In this document: one piece after another, positions 37,814-46,564 of the stretch
Position numbering within the stretch: position 1 is the stretch's first letter
Layout of the letters: each line of letters opens with the position of its first letter
Origin: Bacillota bacterium
Lineage (GTDB): Bacteria; Bacillota; Dethiobacteria; DTU022
DNA: 64,000 nt
Reading direction: 5' to 3'
Assembly (NCBI GenBank): GCA_029782095.1
Contig: JAKOVL010000131.1
Span: forward strand, 17,421-81,420
Position numbers and translations under genes: made by a program
The notes under the pieces: model-generated
Databases searched by the model: none
The model's input: the letters and a program-made list of their open reading frames with translations, nothing else
Told to the model about the DNA's origin: nothing

Positions 37814-39349
37814 ATGCTGGCCAGGGTCTATTCCTGCACGGTGATAGGCATTGAGGGCATTCCGCTGGAGGTGGAGGTGGACATCGCCGACGGGCTGCCC
37901 GCCTTTGATATTATCGGCCTGCCCGACGCCGCAGTTAAGGAAGCGCGGGAGCGGGTCAAGGCGGCCGTCCGCAACAGCGGCTTTAAGTTCCCCTATTGCC
38001 GGGTCACGGTCAACCTGGCCCCGGCGGAGTTAAAAAAGGAAGGATCATCCTTCGACCTGGCCATAGCCGCGGCGGTCCTGGCTGCCGGGGGCCAGATCCC
38101 CCAATCCGACCTCTTGCAAAGGGCGATCCTGGTGGGGGAGCTCTCACTGGACGGGAAGGTCCGCGGCATCTCCGGCGCCCTGGCCATTGCCGCGTCGCTG
38201 TCCCGCCACCCCCGCTTAAAGGATTATACCCTTTACCTGCCCGCCGTAAACAGCGCCGAGGCGGCCTTAATCGATCAGGTTGACGCCAGGGGTGTCACCA
38301 CTTTAAGGGAACTGGCCGGCCATTTTTGTGAAGAGCACACCCTGCCCCGGGCCAGGACGCAGCTGGATCTCTGGCTTAAAGAAAGCCGCCCCGAGGTCGA
38401 TTTTAGCGAGGTAAAGGGGCAGGAAACGGCAAAGCGGGCCCTGGAGATCGCCGCGGCTGGCGCCCACAACATTGCCCTTTACGGCCCCCCGGGCAGCGGC
38501 AAGACCATGCTGGCACGGCGCCTGCCCACCATCCTTCCCGCCCCCGACCTGGAGGAGATCCTGGAGATTACCCGCATTCACAGCGTGGCCGGCAAGCTTC
38601 CGCCAGGCAAACCCCTTCTGACCCGGCGCCCCTTTCGCAGCCCCCACCACAGCGCCTCCGCTGCCGGCATCATCGGCGGAGGCAAGGTGCCCCGGCCGGG
38701 AGAGGTGAGTCTGGCCCACCGGGGAGTGCTCTTCTTCGACGAACTGCCCGAGTACAGCCGCGATGTCCTGGAAGCCCTGCGCCAGCCGCTGGAAGACCGC
38801 TGCGTTACCGTTACCCGGGTTTCCGCCACCATCACTTACCCGGCTGATTTCATCTTTGTGGCGTCAATGAATCCCTGTCCGTGCGGCAATTACGGGGACC
38901 CCAGGCAAGAATGCCGCTGCAGCCCCACCCAGGTGCAGCGCTATCGCTCCCGCCTGTCGGGCCCCCTTTTGGACCGCATCGACCTGCAGGTGGAGGTGCC
39001 CCGCATCGACATCGCCCAGCTGGAGCAGAAGCGGAGCGGCGAAAGCTCGGAAGCCATCCGGGAGCGGGTGGTTAAGGCGCGGGAGATCCAGCGGCAGCGC
39101 TACAAAAGGGTTAAAATCCTGGCCAACTCGGGCCTGCGCGCCCGCCACTTCGAAAAATACTGCCCCATGACGAAAGAAGCCCGGCAGCTTCTGCACCGGG
39201 CCTTCGGGCAGCTTAATTTTTCCATGCGCGCCCACGACCGCATCATCAAGGTGGCCCGCACCATCGCCGACCTGGCCGGCGTTGACATTATCGAAGCCCC
39301 CCACATCGCCGAAGCGATCCAGTACCGCAGCCTCGACCGCCAAACGTGA
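37814..39349 (+). CDS. comM: YifB/ComM family Mg-chelatase-like AAA+ helicase
   Basis: A 511-residue AAA+ protein. ComM is a hexameric branch-migration helicase that promotes integration of divergent DNA during natural transformation. It has an N-terminal Lon-like domain (starting YSCTVIGIEGIPLEVEVDIA), Walker A GPPGSGKT, Walker B VLFFDELPEY, and a zinc-binding-like NPCPCGNYGDPRQECRC. The ATG at 37814 follows GGAGGGG. The stop codon lies inside the left inverted repeat of the REP element next to it. Confidence 0.93.
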   Translation: MLARVYSCTVIGIEGIPLEVEVDIADGLPAFDIIGLPDAAVKEARERVKAAVRNSGFKFPYCRVTVNLAPAELKKEGSSFDLAIAAAVLAAGGQIPQSDLLQRAILVGELSLDGKVRGISGALAIAASLSRHPRLKDYTLYLPAVNSAEAALIDQVDARGVTTLRELAGHFCEEHTLPRARTQLDLWLKESRPEVDFSEVKGQETAKRALEIAAAGAHNIALYGPPGSGKTMLARRLPTILPAPDLEEILEITRIHSVAGKLPPGKPLLTRRPFRSPHHSASAAGIIGGGKVPRPGEVSLAHRGVLFFDELPEYSRDVLEALRQPLEDRCVTVTRVSATITYPADFIFVASMNPCPCGNYGDPRQECRCSPTQVQRYRSRLSGPLLDRIDLQVEVPRIDIAQLEQKRSGESSEAIRERVVKAREIQRQRYKRVKILANSGLRARHFEKYCPMTKEARQLLHRAFGQLNFSMRAHDRIIKVARTIADLAGVDIIEAPHIAEAIQYRSLDRQT

Positions 39350-39377
39350 CAATGGGGACGGGGCAATTTTGTCACAT
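39346..39377. repeat. left inverted repeat of the REP-type element
   Basis: A 32-base copy containing the core GGGGACGGGGCAATTTTGTC, itself bordered by GTGAC and GTCAC so that it can fold into a hairpin. It is inverted relative to the copy at 40180-40211; the comM stop codon TGA (39347-39349) is part of it. Confidence 0.85.
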
Positions 39378-39403
39378 TTTCTAAATAAGCTGGTGATTGT
39401 ATT

Positions 39404-40180
39404 ATGAGCAGGCAGCCCAGGGTGAGAAGCGAAACGGGATTATACCATATAACTTTTAGAGGCATAAACAAACAAAATATTTTTGAAGAAGACAAAGACT
39501 ATCAAAAGCTTATGGAATTGCTGGTTAAGATAAAAAAAGAAATAGAATTCAAAATTTATGCCTATACATTTATGCCCAACCACGTTCATTTGCTCTTTCA
39601 AGAAAAAGAAACAGGAGACAGCACTATTGCCATGCACAAATTGTTAACGACCTATGCCGGCTGGTATAATAAAAAATATGCTAGATGTGACAGCCTCTTT
39701 GGAAGCCGATTCGCCAGTAAACCGGTCGAGGAAGAGAAACATTTGTTTTCCTTGGTTAGATATATCCACCAAAACCCAATCAGAGCCGGCATCGTCAGCA
39801 ATATAAATGATTATAGATGGAGCAGCTTTCAAGATTATCTTTGTGGAAATGAATGGCCAGCAGTTCTTACAGATACTTCATATTTATTGAGCTATTTATC
39901 AACAGACAAAGACGAGGCTATCCAAGATTTTATCAGATTACACAATGAAATGGTCACAGAAAACCATGAAATTGGTTACAGCCGCAGGATAACTGCTGAA
40001 GAAATCAGATCCAGGATAATGGCTATTTTGAATGGCAAAGAGCCTCATACCATAGCTTCATTGCCAAAGCATGAAAGAAACTCTATCTTAAAGAGGCTAA
40101 GAGAAAAAGAAGGTTTCTCGATCAGGCAAATCGAAAGAGCAACAGGAATATCCAGGGGAATCATCTCAAGGATTAAATGA
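39404..40180 (+). CDS. REP-associated Y1-type transposase (RAYT/TnpA_REP)
   Basis: A 258-residue HUH single-strand transposase. The HUH metal motif is MPNHVHLLFQ (near residue 52), and the nucleophile Tyr is probably in the KLLTTYAGWYNKKYAR helix. The downstream GSRFASKPVEEEKHLFSLVRYIHQNPIRAG stretch (first part only needed) is typical of the family. A C-terminal helix-turn-helix (REKEGFSIRQIERATGISRG) is present. The gene is AT-richer than its surroundings and is exactly framed by two matching inverted repeats, so it looks like an intact mobile unit. Confidence 0.9.
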   Translation: MSRQPRVRSETGLYHITFRGINKQNIFEEDKDYQKLMELLVKIKKEIEFKIYAYTFMPNHVHLLFQEKETGDSTIAMHKLLTTYAGWYNKKYARCDSLFGSRFASKPVEEEKHLFSLVRYIHQNPIRAGIVSNINDYRWSSFQDYLCGNEWPAVLTDTSYLLSYLSTDKDEAIQDFIRLHNEMVTENHEIGYSRRITAEEIRSRIMAILNGKEPHTIASLPKHERNSILKRLREKEGFSIRQIERATGISRGIISRIK

Positions 40181-40211
40181 TGTGACAAAATTGCCCCGTC
40201 CCCAATGACAC
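40180..40211. repeat. right inverted repeat of the REP-type element
   Basis: Inverted copy of the left repeat, sharing about 25 identical bases around GACAAAATTGCCCCGTCCCC. It starts at the last base of the transposase stop codon. Confidence 0.85.
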
Positions 40212-40291
40212 AAATGTAACCATAGACATACATTGAGAATATAGTATAGGGTAAGGCTTATCCTTATGGAAAGTAATATGGTGTCTGTCTA

Positions 40292-41167
40292 ATGAAGACA
40301 TGCCAGAAAGGAGTTAAAAGTTTTTTGAATTTGGACAGTCAAACACCGGAGGAAAACTGGAAACCACAAGATACTATTACCAATGGCCGCCTTCAGGAAA
40401 TTCGCTTTTGGGTAACGATCATGAAAGAACACTCCCTGTTTATTGCGGCCGGCTTACCCTGCGATCAACCCCAGTTAATTGCGGAGGCTCGCGCCTTTTT
40501 TCAGCGCTTTAAAGCCCTGGAAGCCAAAGTGAAGCATGCAACAGTTATTGGCCCCAAGCTGCTGGCGGAGATCATCAACGCGGTCAAGGCTTTGATTGCT
40601 TTCAAACGCGGGCTCCTTAAAATGATTCTCCAGTGCCAGATACGGACTGCCATATTGCCGCTGTTCCTTGATCATATTACCCGTGAAGCCATCCACTTCT
40701 TGGAGATACTGGTCAATCCGCCAAAACCGGTGAACTCTATACGACAAATTCTAGAGAGGGCTGTATTCTGGCTGCGTATTATGAAAGAGCATATCGAGTT
40801 TATCATTCACTTGCTTGATCCTTCTGAACGCCAGCTTATCGAACAGGCCGAAGCGTTCCTGGAGGTATTTCGCAGGTTGCTGGAGACAGCCCGCGACCTG
40901 GAGTCAATGTCGGAAGCGGATCCCCGGTTTTTCAATGCCGCTGTACGGTTTATCTTCGAAGTAAATGACCGAACCAACGAACTTCGCGATTTTAAAGCGC
41001 TGGCCCATGAGCTGGTTGTCCTCTGCCGGGTGCTGAGCATTATTCCGGATCCTGTTGTCACCGACCACGTTCGCAGGGAAGCAGATAAATTTCTAAAAGA
41101 GCTTGAAGCATTCAAGTCTGTAACGAATATCTGTGAATCATTACAGTCTCAAAATGCAAATAATTAA
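40292..41167 (+). CDS. DUF2935-domain protein
   Basis: A 291-residue, almost fully helical protein with two repeats of the DUF2935 unit: EIRFWVTIMKEHSLFIAAGL (near residue 36) and RAVFWLRIMKEHIEFIIHLL (near residue 153). DUF2935 proteins of Firmicutes form metal-binding four-helix bundles and are found mostly in spore formers; the function is unknown. The start is uncertain because no good ribosome site precedes the ATG, and a TTG about 11 codons on follows AAAGGAG at a longer distance. It ends in a strong terminator. Confidence 0.85.
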   Translation: MKTCQKGVKSFLNLDSQTPEENWKPQDTITNGRLQEIRFWVTIMKEHSLFIAAGLPCDQPQLIAEARAFFQRFKALEAKVKHATVIGPKLLAEIINAVKALIAFKRGLLKMILQCQIRTAILPLFLDHITREAIHFLEILVNPPKPVNSIRQILERAVFWLRIMKEHIEFIIHLLDPSERQLIEQAEAFLEVFRRLLETARDLESMSEADPRFFNAAVRFIFEVNDRTNELRDFKALAHELVVLCRVLSIIPDPVVTDHVRREADKFLKELEAFKSVTNICESLQSQNANN

Positions 41168-41192
41168 CCGGGATTCACAGGTTCATAATAAC

Positions 41193-41235
41193 GGCCGGAG
41201 GTTTAAACTTTAAACCATCCGGCCTAATTTTTTTT
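41193..41235 (+). terminator. intrinsic terminator after the DUF2935 gene
   Basis: GGCCGGA plus GGTTTAAA pair with TTTAAACC and TCCGGCC, followed by a run of eight T at 41228-41235. A textbook terminator. The remaining bases to 41420 hold no gene. Confidence 0.9.
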
Positions 41236-41420
41236 GATGAATGCATTGATTAATGAAAAAATTATTTCGGAATAAATGGCTCAATCTAACCTGCAGACAA
41301 TTCTTTTGATCATAGGATATCAGGATGGATAAACAATAAAATGACAGCTTCTTCTACAGTAGCCGCCCGGTCAAGAGCTGTTAAAGCAGCGGAGCCATTT
41401 GCGGCTGCTGTCCGCGACGA

Positions 41421-41822
41421 TCAGCGCGCATACTTGCGGAAGGTGCTTACCAGAGCCTGCTGCGGCAGCTTTTGGAGCAACTCTTTGGGAATTTCTCCGG
41501 GGCTTAAGGCCTTCGCTCCACGGGGCCGCAATATTTTGACCCGGATCGCCTCCATAATGCGGGCCAAATCCAGGTCTTTGATACACCTGGCGCCGCAGGT
41601 GAAGCAGGAGGCGCAAATCCAGGGGGTTTTACTGTTAATCAGCTTCTCTTCCTGCCCCATCTGCAGGTAGAGCAATACCTCCCGGGGGAGCAGGTCCATG
41701 GCCGAAACAACCGGGCACCCGGCCGTGCATTTCCCGCATTGAATGCACTTGTAAAAGTCCTGGCCGCTTCTTTCCATAATTTCGCTGTGCAGCTTCTTCA
41801 CTGGGTTGCCCTGTTTTTGCAT
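41421..41822 (-). CDS. HdrC-like iron-sulfur subunit
   Basis: A 133-residue protein with two 4Fe-4S motifs, CIQCGKCTAGCP (near residue 26) and CASCFTCGARC (near residue 70), as in heterodisulfide reductase subunit C. It relays electrons to the HdrB catalytic subunit. Its ATG overlaps the hdrB stop (TAATG), so translation is coupled. No HdrA or hydrogenase gene is nearby. Confidence 0.88.
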   Translation of the reverse strand: MQKQGNPVKKLHSEIMERSGQDFYKCIQCGKCTAGCPVVSAMDLLPREVLLYLQMGQEEKLINSKTPWICASCFTCGARCIKDLDLARIMEAIRVKILRPRGAKALSPGEIPKELLQKLPQQALVSTFRKYAR

Positions 41823-42619
41823 TAGCTCATAACCTCCTGCTCTTCCAGGTTTAGCGCTGCCGCCAGGGGTTCGCTGAAAAAGGAGATCTTCAACTTCCCA
41901 TCTTTAACCGCGGGTGTTTGTTCCAGGTTGTAGCGGCAGAGGGGGCAGGCGGTGGTCAATTCTTCCGCCCCGTATTCCAGCGCCATGTCAACGATCTTAT
42001 TTGCGGTGTCTTCCATAACCTGCTGCTCCGTTACCGCCAGGTATGCCCCGCAGCACTTGTTGCGAAAAGGAAAGGTAATCACTTCCGCTCCCAGGGCCTG
42101 CAGGAAGTCCTCCATAATGCGGGGCTTTTCCGGGTTGTCAAAGGCCATTTCCTTGGCCGGGCGCAGCAGCATGCATCCGTAATAAGCCGCCAAACGGCGC
42201 CCTTCCAGGGGTGCTCTAACCTTTTCTTTAAGCGCCTCCCAGCCCAGTTCATCCCGTAAAAGTTCCAGGTAGTGCAGTACCGGCGTTTCCCCGGGATACT
42301 CCTGCTCCAGGCTGTAGCTCACCTTATCCCTGGCGTCTTTATCCGCAGCCAGCCTTACCCCGGTGCGCTTGAGCACATGATGGCAGGCGGAGCACAGGGT
42401 AACCACGGGCTTCTGTTGGGCCTTATACAGCGCCCTGGCCGGCGAAACCAGGGTTATAAGCTCATCTTCGGCCAGGGGAAAAACTGCACCGCAGCACTGC
42501 CATTCGTCGATCTCTTTAAGGGGCAGCCCCAGAGCAGCAGCAGCTGTTAAAGCTGTTTTTTCCATGATGGAAGCTGTTTTATCCTTGAGGGTGCACCCCG
42601 GGAAGTAGAGGTAATCCAA
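41822..42619 (-). CDS. HdrB-like CCG-domain protein
   Basis: A 265-residue protein with two cysteine-rich CCG domains (CQ/CCGAVFPL near residue 43 with CSACHHV downstream, and NKCCGAYLAV near residue 187 with TACPLCRYN). In HdrB these domains hold the noncubane iron-sulfur clusters that reduce disulfides. The physiological substrate in this organism is unknown; a CoM-CoB-type substrate is unlikely in a bacterium. The TTG at 42619 follows GGAGGTG. Confidence 0.88.
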   Translation of the reverse strand: MDYLYFPGCTLKDKTASIMEKTALTAAAALGLPLKEIDEWQCCGAVFPLAEDELITLVSPARALYKAQQKPVVTLCSACHHVLKRTGVRLAADKDARDKVSYSLEQEYPGETPVLHYLELLRDELGWEALKEKVRAPLEGRRLAAYYGCMLLRPAKEMAFDNPEKPRIMEDFLQALGAEVITFPFRNKCCGAYLAVTEQQVMEDTANKIVDMALEYGAEELTTACPLCRYNLEQTPAVKDGKLKISFFSEPLAAALNLEEQEVMS

Positions 42620-42926
42620 ATCTTACACCTCCAGAGCTTTTTTATCAATTGCTGCAGTTTGTAATTTTATAAATTCATTATAACACATGTAAATATTCTT
42701 TTTACGACTATTGTTCCGATTCAGGCGCCGCCGCGCTGCCGTCCCAGCTCTCCCCGTTGAAAAAATGTATCGATTATTATAGACATCATTCTCTTTTTAG
42801 GAGACAAAAACCTTTTACCGGCGCACAAAATTTTTGTTTTTTCAGTAAGGGAGCAGTTGGCATCTGCCTATACTAATAAGGCCTTCGCCTGCGGCATATA
42901 AATTTTACCAGGGGGAGGATATTCCA
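42620..42926. promoter_or_regulatory. divergent intergenic region with the hdrBC promoter
   Basis: On the minus strand an extended -10 box TGTTATAAT sits at 42677-42685, about 60 bases upstream of hdrB, without a good -35. The part toward the plus-strand metallo-hydrolase gene (42700-42926) is AT-rich but no clear promoter or hairpin was seen. Confidence 0.45.
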
Positions 42927-43739
42927 ATGAAAAATAAGCGTTTCCTGCGGTTGATTGGGGCTGCACTGGCAGTGATGGTGCTGTTCTGCGGCTGCGGGAC
43001 CCGGGAGGAAGCAAAGGAGAAGCTGGAACAGGGCCAGGAGGAGCTGCAGCCGGAACCTCCGCTTACTCTAACTTACCTGGGCCAGGCTGCTTTTGAGCTA
43101 AATTATATGGTTAAGATTCTGATGGATCCGTACAGCCCCAGCCTCGGGTACGGTACCATCGCCACGGAAGCCGACCTGGTTACGGTCAGCCACAACCATT
43201 TTGATCACGATTATGTTGAAGGGGGCGGCCCCAACGCCGTAACCCTTTATGGCGTGGACCGGGACAGCGGCGACTGGAACCGGATTGTACACCATTTTGC
43301 CGGCCTGAACATTTACACCGTGGGCACCTACCATGATGACCGGGAAGGGGCGTGGCTGGGAAAAAACAGCATCTTTGTAGTGGAGACGGCGATCCTGCGC
43401 CTGGCCCACCTGGGCGACCTGGGGCACCTCCTGGGAGAAGAGGAGAAGGAGCTGCTCGGCTCCATCGATATCCTGCTCATCCCTGTAGGCGGCCATTATA
43501 CCCTGCCGCCCGACAAGGCGCTGCAGCTAATTGAAGAGCTGGCCCCGGCGGTGGCCATACCGATGCATTACCGCAGCGAACACTTCCCTGAGCGAAACCT
43601 GGGCACCCTGGCCGATTTCTTAAACCTGGAGCTGCCCTTTCCGGTGATCCACCAGGGGCACACGGTCCAGTTCGAAGCCGGAACGCTGCCGCAGTCAACC
43701 GAAATCTGGGTCATGTCTTACCGGCAGCCGGAGCGGTGA
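42927..43739 (+). CDS. UlaG-like metallo-beta-lactamase-fold lipoprotein
   Basis: A 270-residue protein with an N-terminal signal sequence ending VLFCGCG, a lipobox-like site whose Cys could be lipidated. The mature part is an MBL-fold hydrolase with the zinc motif SHNHFDHDYV (near residue 89), later ligand candidates in VGGHYTLPPDKA and PMHYRSEHFPE, and the UlaG-like start TLTYLGQAAFEL. The substrate is unknown. Confidence 0.85.
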   Translation: MKNKRFLRLIGAALAVMVLFCGCGTREEAKEKLEQGQEELQPEPPLTLTYLGQAAFELNYMVKILMDPYSPSLGYGTIATEADLVTVSHNHFDHDYVEGGGPNAVTLYGVDRDSGDWNRIVHHFAGLNIYTVGTYHDDREGAWLGKNSIFVVETAILRLAHLGDLGHLLGEEEKELLGSIDILLIPVGGHYTLPPDKALQLIEELAPAVAIPMHYRSEHFPERNLGTLADFLNLELPFPVIHQGHTVQFEAGTLPQSTEIWVMSYRQPER

Positions 43740-43791
43740 TTGCTGCTCCGCCGAAAAAACAGCGCGGCGGCCGCCACCCCCGGTATAGTTT

Positions 43792-44268
43792 CTATCCCGG
43801 AATTCCTGCCGCCGTCCAGGCCAAATCAACCGCCTCGCCGGGGCTGGCGGCATGGACGATTCCTCCCTCCAGGGGGCAGGGCGGCTTTATGATCCAGGTT
43901 TTGAGACCGATGACAGGCTTGCCCATTTTAAGGGCCAGGGCCACCTCGGAAAGGGTGCCGTATTCACCGCCCACGGCGATTAACGCATCGGCAGTCCGGG
44001 CGATGATGGCGTTGCGGGCTTCGCCCAGGCCAGTCGCTACGGCCATGGTGAGATAGCGGTTGCCGCCGCGCGGGTCATGGCCTGGCAAAATGCCCAGCGC
44101 CGCCCCTCCGGCACTGCGGGCTCCTTTGGCAGCCGCTTCCATGACCCCGCTCCCGCCGCCGCAGATGAGCACACCCCCGCGCCGGGCAATTTCCGCGCCC
44201 GTTTCCTCGGCCAGGGCGGCGATCTCTCCATTGCAGCGGGAAGCGCCAACTACCGCAATATAAATCAT
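43792..44268 (-). CDS. LOG-like Rossmann-fold protein (TIGR00725 family)
   Basis: A 158-residue protein related to the lysine-decarboxylase-like/LOG family. It has the GGGSGVMEAAAKGA segment in place of the phosphoribohydrolase PGGxGT motif, and GGEYGTLSEVALALKMGKPV near the C-terminus. Members of TIGR00725 have no confirmed activity. The ATG at 44268 follows AGGAGGAG; an extra upstream start adds seven residues without support. Confidence 0.85.
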   Translation of the reverse strand: MIYIAVVGASRCNGEIAALAEETGAEIARRGGVLICGGGSGVMEAAAKGARSAGGAALGILPGHDPRGGNRYLTMAVATGLGEARNAIIARTADALIAVGGEYGTLSEVALALKMGKPVIGLKTWIIKPPCPLEGGIVHAASPGEAVDLAWTAAGIPG

Positions 44269-44386
44269 GGCTGCTCCTCCTTCCGCCACCAGTATAGCAC
44301 ACCGGAACCGCGGTGAATAATAGGCTCATCACTAGAAAAGGGCAGGGGGATAAAGTGCCCGCAGGTGCGGCAGCCCAAATTGTTAT

Positions 44387-44419
44387 AAAAAAAGGAGGCC
44401 TCCCTCGGGGACGGCCTCC
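44387..44419 (-). terminator. terminator after the short SleB-like gene
   Basis: On the minus strand GGAGGCC (44413-44419) pairs with GGCCTCC (44394-44400) and is followed by seven T. It lies just downstream of the hydrolase stop. Confidence 0.85.
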
Positions 44420-44425
44420 ATCTGT

Positions 44426-44830
44426 TTATCGGAAAAAGACGTGGTTGCCTATTTTCTTAGTGACCGGGCGGCTGCGCACCCATTGATCATCGGTTAAATC
44501 GGGGTTATAAAAACCGGTGGCGCCACCTGTAGGATCCAAGCCCGAAAGCGCCAGGCGGACGGCCCGGTATGCGCTATCATTGGCCGGCAAGTTGATCCGG
44601 CCGTCAAGAACCGGCGAGTACTGGTAACAGCCATCTATAACCTGCAGGATTACTTCCTTTATCGTATCAGGGTAACGCGAATCTTTAACCCTGTTTAACA
44701 CCGATGCAGCCACCGCCACCTGGCCCACGAAAGGTTCCCCGGCCGCTTCGGCATGCACCAGCCGGGCAAACACGTCCATCTCTTCCGGGGACAACCTGGG
44801 CGGCACCTTTGCTTTTTCTTTTCCGCTCAA
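44426..44830 (-). CDS. SleB/CwlJ-type cell-wall hydrolase without a signal peptide
   Basis: A 134-residue Hydrolase_2 (SleB) domain protein. The catalytic Glu lies in FARLVHAEAAGEPFVGQVA (about residue 28), and the domain ends VTKKIGNHVFFR. SleB-family lytic transglycosylases open the spore cortex. There is no signal peptide or binding domain, as for CwlJ, so it may be placed in the spore from the mother cell. The TTG start at 44830 follows GGGAGG. It is a close paralogue of the longer protein at 45.5 kb. Confidence 0.85.
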   Translation of the reverse strand: MSGKEKAKVPPRLSPEEMDVFARLVHAEAAGEPFVGQVAVAASVLNRVKDSRYPDTIKEVILQVIDGCYQYSPVLDGRINLPANDSAYRAVRLALSGLDPTGGATGFYNPDLTDDQWVRSRPVTKKIGNHVFFR

Positions 44831-44946
44831 TAGGAAAGCCTCCCTTAATTCTAAGCGATATAAGCGGCGGCAGCAGGACAGCCCGTTATCAGCCGCACAC
44901 TCGCTTACATCAATATTGTATGTACATGTCCGTTAACGGTTACAAA

Positions 44947-45321
44947 CTATTCCTCTAAAGTTTTTAGCGATAGAATATGCAGCGTAACGGCGGAAGCAAT
45001 AAGCAGCAGTAAAAGTCGAATGGACCAGTGATCGAAAACTAGAAACACCGATAAGAGAATGGTGGTCCAAAGAAGGATCAGGGCGGTAATTTTCACCTTT
45101 AACGGTATCGCCTTTTTTTCCTGGTAATTACTGATGTATTTGCCAAATAATTTGTTCGTAACGAGCCAGCGATAAAACTTTGGCGAGCTATGGACATAGC
45201 AGGCTGCCGCCAAAAGCAAAAATGGCGTTGTGGGCAGCACCGGCAAAAAAATGCCCATGAGGCCCAGTCCCACAGAAATGGTCCCAGCAGCAATCAAAAA
45301 TAACTTTTTTAATGCGAGCAT
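44947..45321 (-). CDS. DUF454 (YbaN-type) membrane protein
   Basis: A 124-residue protein with an N-terminal pair of hydrophobic helices (residues 5-45), the family signature LPTTPFLLLAAACYVHSSPK, and two further helices near the C-terminus. Function unknown. The ATG at 45321 is the natural start. Confidence 0.88.
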   Translation of the reverse strand: MLALKKLFLIAAGTISVGLGLMGIFLPVLPTTPFLLLAAACYVHSSPKFYRWLVTNKLFGKYISNYQEKKAIPLKVKITALILLWTTILLSVFLVFDHWSIRLLLLLIASAVTLHILSLKTLEE

Positions 45322-45458
45322 TTTCGAAGGACCTTCCCCATATACCTTCTCTTCTTCTTAACTTCGCTGTATTATAATACATAATAAACGTCATGTTCAA
45401 CAACCTGTAAACAGGGCGCGGCCGGCGGGGAATTATTTTAGATAACAAAACAAAATAG

Positions 45459-45484
45459 GGGGCTGTCTCAAAGGGCAGCCCCCT
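45459..45484 (-). terminator. terminator-like hairpin after the LysM-SleB gene
   Basis: GGGGGCTG pairs with CAGCCCCC across about 10 bases; on the minus strand it is followed by TATTTTGTTTTG. It sits 22 bases downstream of the hydrolase stop. Confidence 0.65.
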
Positions 45485-45506
45485 GGAATCATGATGAGGG
45501 GATAGT

Positions 45507-46283
45507 CTAGCGGAAGAAAACGTGGTTGCCGATGACTGTCGTCACGGGCTGGCTGCGTACCCACTGGTTGGTGGTTTTAGCCGGGTTATAAAAACCGGTG
45601 GCGCCCAGGGAGGGATCAAAGCCATTTAGCGCATCGTTTGTGGCGTTTATGGCGGTCTGGCCGGCGGGGAGGTTGATGGTGCCGTTTTGGACAGGGCAGT
45701 ACTGGTAATAGCCGCCCGAAACCTGGTAGATCACTCCCGACACGGTGTTGGGGTAGCGGGGATCTTTAACCCTGTTTAAAACAGTAGCGGCCACGGCCAC
45801 CTGTCCCAGGTAGGGCTCGCCCCCCGCTTCAGCCCGGACCAGGCGGGCCAGCAGATCCCTTTCCGCCGCGGATATGTTTATTACTGGAGCCTGCGGCGCC
45901 GGCTGGGAGGGGGCGCTGCTGCCTTCGCCGGGAATTGTTAATATCTGGCCGGGATAAATCAGGGCGGTGTTGGTGATGCCGCTGGCCTGGGCAATGGCGG
46001 CCACGGTGCTGCCATAGTACTGGGAAATAAGCCACAGTGTTTCACCGGGGGCGACCCGGTGCTTGTTGGGGATAACCAGCAGTTGCCCGGGATAGATCAG
46101 GCTGGCGTTGGCTAGGTTATTGGCCTTGCTGATGGCGGCCACGGAAGAGCCGTACTGCTGCGCGATCAGCCATACCGTCTCGCCGCGCTGCACGGTATGG
46201 TTAATGGCCGCTTCCGCTGCGGCTGAACCGAGGAACACCAGGCACAGGGAAATTAACAGGATTTTTTTCATTTTTTTGAACAC
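45507..46283 (-). CDS. secreted LysM-SleB cell-wall hydrolase
   Basis: About 258 residues: a signal peptide (KKILLISLCLVFLGSAAAEA), two LysM modules (HTVQRGETVWLIAQQYGSSV and HRVAPGETLWLISQYYGSTV) and a C-terminal SleB-type domain with catalytic Glu in LARLVRAEAGGEPYLGQVA. It is a spore-cortex-lytic or vegetative wall hydrolase. A GTG at 46283 is the best-spaced start for AGGAGG; the ATG at 46271 is too far from it. The SleB domain closely matches the short protein at 44.4 kb, suggesting a recent duplication. Confidence 0.88.
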   Translation of the reverse strand: MFKKMKKILLISLCLVFLGSAAAEAAINHTVQRGETVWLIAQQYGSSVAAISKANNLANASLIYPGQLLVIPNKHRVAPGETLWLISQYYGSTVAAIAQASGITNTALIYPGQILTIPGEGSSAPSQPAPQAPVINISAAERDLLARLVRAEAGGEPYLGQVAVAATVLNRVKDPRYPNTVSGVIYQVSGGYYQYCPVQNGTINLPAGQTAINATNDALNGFDPSLGATGFYNPAKTTNQWVRSQPVTTVIGNHVFFR

Positions 46284-46430
46284 TTTAAGTAATACCTCCT
46301 TTGCTTCGCCTCCGGGGTTAGCTGACGGGTTGGGGAAAGGAGTTATCCCCCCGCTTGCGCGGTTCACCCCTGAAATGGTTCCCCCGTACAATTATTGATT
46401 CGGCGTTATGTAAACCTTATTATAGTTAAC

Positions 46431-46458
46431 AAAAAAGAGCCTGACAAACAGGCTCTTT
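46431..46458 (-). terminator. terminator of the ylxM-yraN superoperon
   Basis: AAAGAGCCTG (46434-46443) pairs with CAGGCTCTTT (46449-46458); on the minus strand it ends in six T. It lies downstream of yraN. Confidence 0.85.
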
Positions 46459-46564
46459 CGGGATATTCCTTAATCTTTGTTAAGGACCTATAACATTATG
46501 TTAACATAATTTAATTTTTGGCCTTTATGAGGGTGATGGTAAAAAAACCGCGCTGCAGGTAGAA

